From NCBI RefSeq assembly GCF_006542685.1, contig NZ_AP019736.1:310001-374000 (forward strand): 64,000 bases of DNA. The letters are read 5' to 3'. Position 1 is the stretch's first letter. Every line of letters starts with the position of its first letter. The notes under the pieces are model-generated. The model made no database searches. It was not told where the DNA came from and worked only from the letters and a program-made list of their open reading frames with translations. Shown in pieces: positions 61,134 through 64,000 of the stretch. The position numbers and the translations under genes are program-made. The DNA is from Alistipes dispar. GTDB taxonomy: Bacteria; Bacteroidota; Bacteroidia; Bacteroidales; Rikenellaceae.

Positions 61134-61451
61134 CTACGGACGCTGGTCTTCACGGCGCCGGGCGAACATAGCGAAATTGTCGCGGATGAACTCCTGCACG
61201 TCCGATTCCTTGTAGAAAGCCTTCTGGTTCAGCATCCGGTACTTTAGGCCGCACTTCGAGCGGTAGCGTTGCAGCGTGCGCTTGCTTACGTGCAACATCC
61301 GGCACAGGTCGTAGTTGTCGAAGAGTTTCTCGCCGTTCTCCAGCGTCGGATACTCCTGCGCTTTGGGCGGCTTCTGGCGTTGTTCTATTGCTTCGAGCCG
61401 CTCCATGATGCGGCGCATCCATATATCGAAATATTCTTTTTCCAGTAACAT
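61134..61451 (-). CDS. helix-turn-helix (excisionase/MerR-like) protein
   Basis: 105 residues. YDLCRMLHVSKRTLQRYRSK and NQKAFYKESDVQEFIRDN are the HTH_17 fold, the same class as the two proteins near the recombinases. Likely a DNA-binding regulator of transfer or excision. Convergent with the relaxase gene. Confidence 0.85.
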   Translation of the reverse strand: MLLEKEYFDIWMRRIMERLEAIEQRQKPPKAQEYPTLENGEKLFDNYDLCRMLHVSKRTLQRYRSKCGLKYRMLNQKAFYKESDVQEFIRDNFAMFARRREDQRP

Positions 61452-61564
61452 GATCTCTGATTTTTTGATTCGTAATGATTCGTAGTGCTTCCGTTACTGG
61501 TGCATGGCACAGATCGCCGCGCGGCAGGTATCGCGGGTGTTCTTCGTTCCGGCGGGTAAAAACG

Positions 61565-61604
61565 CAGGAGGGCTTCGATGCGTAAACGCATCGAAGCCCT
61601 CCTG
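61565..61604. repeat. perfect 18-bp hairpin
   Basis: CAGGAGGGCTTCGATGCG at 61565-61582, loop TAAA, then its exact complement to 61604. There is no T run after it on the plus strand. It lies upstream of the HTH gene. The rest of 61452-62193 (about 740 bases) holds no credible gene; an 8-T/8-G tract is at 62070-62085. Confidence 0.8.
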
Positions 61605-62193
61605 CTGGGGAAATTGAAGCATGCCACTCCCGGCCTGCCGTGTGGCGGTGGCATATCAACGGCCTCGCCCGCATATCCGCCCGCCTCGTCGGACGAACGG
61701 AGGTCGCATGCGGCGATGAATTGCAACGGCAATTATTCGGACGGCCGGTACGGAAAACTCCGCAATGGCTGTCCGCACTCCGAAATCCGCTCCTTCCGGC
61801 AACCCTCCGCGCTCCGGAAGCGCCGCCACCCTGCGAACCGAAAAAGCCTCCGGAACATACGCTCGAAGGCTTTCTATGGTATGGACATACAGGAACGATC
61901 CCCGCTGCCATTGGCTGCGGAGCCGTCGTCCGCAAGGGATCGGTACGGAATCTGTGTACGCTGCCTGCCTTTTATATCTGTTTTTGGCAACTATATCCCG
62001 CCTTACACCGCCGTACCTCCGAAACCCGACTGCCGAAGCGGGTCTTGTCCGAAGCCTCCGTCAAGGCGGTTTTTTTTGGGGGGGGCTCCGATCTGTAAAC
62101 GCGGCTCTGCCGCGAACGCTCCGGCAGCCGGTCGTGTGCAGCGACTCGGAAAACCGACGGAGTGTAAAGCAAGGTATGGCTGCCTTGTTTTTC

Positions 62194-62684
62194 TCAGGCC
62201 CGAAAGCCGGCTTCAGATTCGTACCCGCCTGCGCCGCTTCTGTGCTTCCTCGTGCCGTCCAGCCCAAAGCGGCGGGCGATCTGCGAGACGTTGTATTCGA
62301 TGTAATCCATGCTGCTGCACGCCTCGACCGCCTCCTTGTATTCGGCACGGGTGGCAGGCTGCTGCCCTCGAAGCTGGCCGAGCCGGATAGTTCCGGCCTC
62401 CTCCTTGTCGCATGAAATATCGTATCGTGCCAGCATCAGGTGCGGTGGTATTTGCAGATATGTCCCTTCAGCCCGGAAAGACTCACGCTGCACGTCCGGC
62501 TGATTTCACAGCAGGAGAGGCGGGTCGAGCGATAGAGTTCGACGACCTCGCGGTATCGCTCCGTCGTCTTCGGTTGGGGATTCGGGATGCTGGAGCCTCC
62601 GGTTGATATGATCGGTTCATTTTTCATCCTGTAAATAGTCTGGAGTTCTTGGGTAGAGCCGCGTATTATCCTCGTTGTTTCCAT
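62194..62684 (-). pseudogene. frameshifted HTH protein remnant
   Basis: The minus strand encodes two overlapping frames that read as one protein: first YREVVELYRSTRLSCCEISR up to CKYHRT and a stop near 62436, then in another frame LMLARYDISCDKEEAGTIRL and AVEACSSMDYIEYNVSQIAR. Both halves belong to one family of double-HTH proteins linked to Bacteroidales mobile elements. One base change in length would restore the frame. The C-terminus after ARRFGLDGT also looks aberrant, supporting decay. Confidence 0.65.
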
Positions 62685-63096
62685 CGGATAAGTACTTTTT
62701 CTGCAGCGATTTTCAGAACTACTTGATCGGTAGCCTGTATGCCTTGAAATAGTTCAGATGTTCGTAGTAGGAGACGATTGCGGGGAGCATCTTCGTCTGC
62801 CGCCGGGCAGGGGTGCGGCCTGCTCTGTCGGCAGCATCTCCGGTAAGCATACCCGCACGTCGGATGCCCGTTCCGGAACGGCACGAGTGCGGAATCGGCC
62901 GCTATCGCATTGCGGCAGGGCAGACCGTTTCTGTCGATACAGCGGTAGGGGACGCTGGCATCGAAACCCGCATCCGTGCATATATCTCTCGCGCTGCGCT
63001 TCGTCGTATAGTATATGCCGACCCGACTTCGTCCCGGAAAATTTTGCCCTGACTGTTATCCGGATCGGTCGTAACCGCAATTCCCTGCGTATAGGG
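62685..63096. other. gene-poor region
   Basis: About 410 bases without a credible complete gene. Open frames exist on both strands but show no start context, promoter or recognisable family. Possibly decayed sequence between cargo genes. Confidence 0.4.
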
Positions 63097-64000
63097 TCAG
63101 TAGGTCAGTCCGAATGCCCAGAGGGGTATCGTGTTGCGGTGCCCGTACTCGATGTCATCCTTCACGAGGTAGGCGTTCCCGATGTCGCGGATCTGCTTCT
63201 GCGTCTTGTTGCGGCCGCCCACCTCGAACGTGAGCCCGCCGATCCGGAAGTCGGCCACCGAAGAAGAAGTTATGGTCTGCGCCGGAGCCAACAACGAAAG
63301 GAATACCGTTTCGCGGACGTTGCCCACGTCGGGCGTCGTGTCCGAGAGGGCGTAGGCGAGGTTGGTGTTGTTCAGGTATATCTTGTCCACCTTGCCCAGC
63401 GCGCTGATCCCATGCGTGTCGTCGCGCAAAATATTGATAAGTTGCGCCTTTTCCAGATAAACCATCAGATCGGCCACCATGTTGCGGTTGATGTTCAGGT
63501 CGCGGGCCAGCTTCGAGTAATTGGGCTTGAAAGGAACGCTCTGCGCGACGATATAAAGCAGCTTTTTGAGCTTCTGAGCCGTGGAGGTCGTCATCTCGGC
63601 AAACGCGGGAATGTCGTTATCTACTACCTGATTGATGACGCTTAGCAACCGGAGGTAGTAACCGCTCTCCTGAAAATAGGGATAGTAGCCCTCCTTCAGG
63701 TACTCCTTGAACAGCGCCACGGGACGGTGTTCCGCATAGGGGAAGTCGATCTTGTTCTGTACGACCTGTTCGAGCGTATGGGCGGGAATACGGATGCCCT
63801 TGCCGATAGCCAGGTATTCCCGGAACGAGAGCCCCGGCAGGCGGTATTCCAGCTTGCGGCGGCTCAGGTCGGCCCCGCCCTTCTCCAGATCGAGGATGGA
63901 CGAACCCGTATAGCCCACGCGCAGCGTCGCATAGGTGTCGTAGATGTTCTTGATCTCGGTGGACCAGTTCTTATATTTGTGTATCTCGTCGATATAGAGC
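63097..64000 (-). CDS. AAA ATPase with DUF4143 domain (5' part beyond window)
   Basis: The visible 300 residues run from LYIDEIHKYKNWSTEIKNIY, the Walker B segment, through YTGSSILDLEKGGADLSRRK, RLPGLSFREYLAI, the DUF4143 winged-helix part (KPNYSKLARDLNINRNMVAD) and the end LWAFGLTY. The Walker A half lies off the right edge. It resembles the ATPase at 21751-23115 in architecture but not closely in sequence. Whether it belongs to the element or the chromosome is unknown. Confidence 0.85.
   Translation of the reverse strand, partial: LYIDEIHKYKNWSTEIKNIYDTYATLRVGYTGSSILDLEKGGADLSRRKLEYRLPGLSFREYLAIGKGIRIPAHTLEQVVQNKIDFPYAEHRPVALFKEYLKEGYYPYFQESGYYLRLLSVINQVVDNDIPAFAEMTTSTAQKLKKLLYIVAQSVPFKPNYSKLARDLNINRNMVADLMVYLEKAQLINILRDDTHGISALGKVDKIYLNNTNLAYALSDTTPDVGNVRETVFLSLLAPAQTITSSSVADFRIGGLTFEVGGRNKTQKQIRDIGNAYLVKDDIEYGHRNTIPLWAFGLTY

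Noticed and set aside
62754..63080. A 108-codon minus-strand frame between the HTH remnant and the last ATPase
   Set aside because: Arg/Cys-rich without a domain or promoter; treated as non-coding or decayed.
1..64000. rRNA and tRNA genes
   Set aside because: No cloverleaf with the conserved T-loop (GGTTCGANTCC-like) or rRNA signature was recognised; a covariance-model search would be needed to exclude a tRNA fully.

Overview
The window looks like a GC-rich Bacteroidales chromosome, most likely Alistipes or a close relative. The evidence is the family content (GH51, GH43 and GH84 glycosidases, SusD-free sugar loci, PorT-like barrel), Bacteroidetes-type promoters with a TAnnTTTG -7 box, weak Shine-Dalgarno use, and GC-rich codons in the flanking genes. 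The genus is an inference; no rRNA or tRNA gene was seen.

Layout. 1-12.4 kb is chromosomal backbone. It holds a 3'-truncated PhoH ATPase, an outer-membrane barrel and an FHS-type sugar transporter on the minus strand; a secreted GH51 arabinofuranosidase, a Kef-type antiporter and the ribosome-assembly GTPase Der on the plus strand; then a minus-strand GH43-GH84 operon. From about 12.4 kb to at least 61 kb is an integrative conjugative element (CTnDOT-like conjugative transposon). It starts with two tandem tyrosine recombinases and small HTH proteins (12.8-16.5 kb). An AT-rich cargo island follows (16.7-23.1 kb) carrying a short Argonaute plus TIR-APAZ pair (a SPARTA-type defence system) with an AAA/DUF4143 ATPase upstream. 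Next is a plus-strand accessory operon of small proteins with PcfK and two tandem PcfJ homologues (23.9-31.9 kb), in which six gene starts are preceded by GC-rich hairpins. An AAA ATPase separates this from a long co-oriented minus-strand run (58.7 to 33.3 kb) containing the transfer genes traA to traO, a six-gene fimbrial/surface operon, an orphan DNA methyltransferase, a radical SAM protein, traQ, a 24-residue-repeat protein and an unknown. A non-coding region with two hairpins (candidate oriT) precedes plus-strand mobA and the relaxase gene. The right end (61-64 kb) is gene-poor, with an HTH gene, a frameshifted HTH pseudogene and the 3' part of another DUF4143 ATPase. The right end of the element was not found.

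How it works together. The recombinases and excisionase-like HTH proteins should control integration and excision. MobA and the relaxase should nick at oriT. TraE to TraO form the Bacteroidetes type IV secretion channel, powered by the VirB4-like TraG. No coupling protein and no TraP primase were found in the expected places. The most notable points are the SPARTA module as cargo, and a complete fimbrillin-type operon sitting between traO and traQ in the same orientation, which suggests a surface appendage tied to mating.
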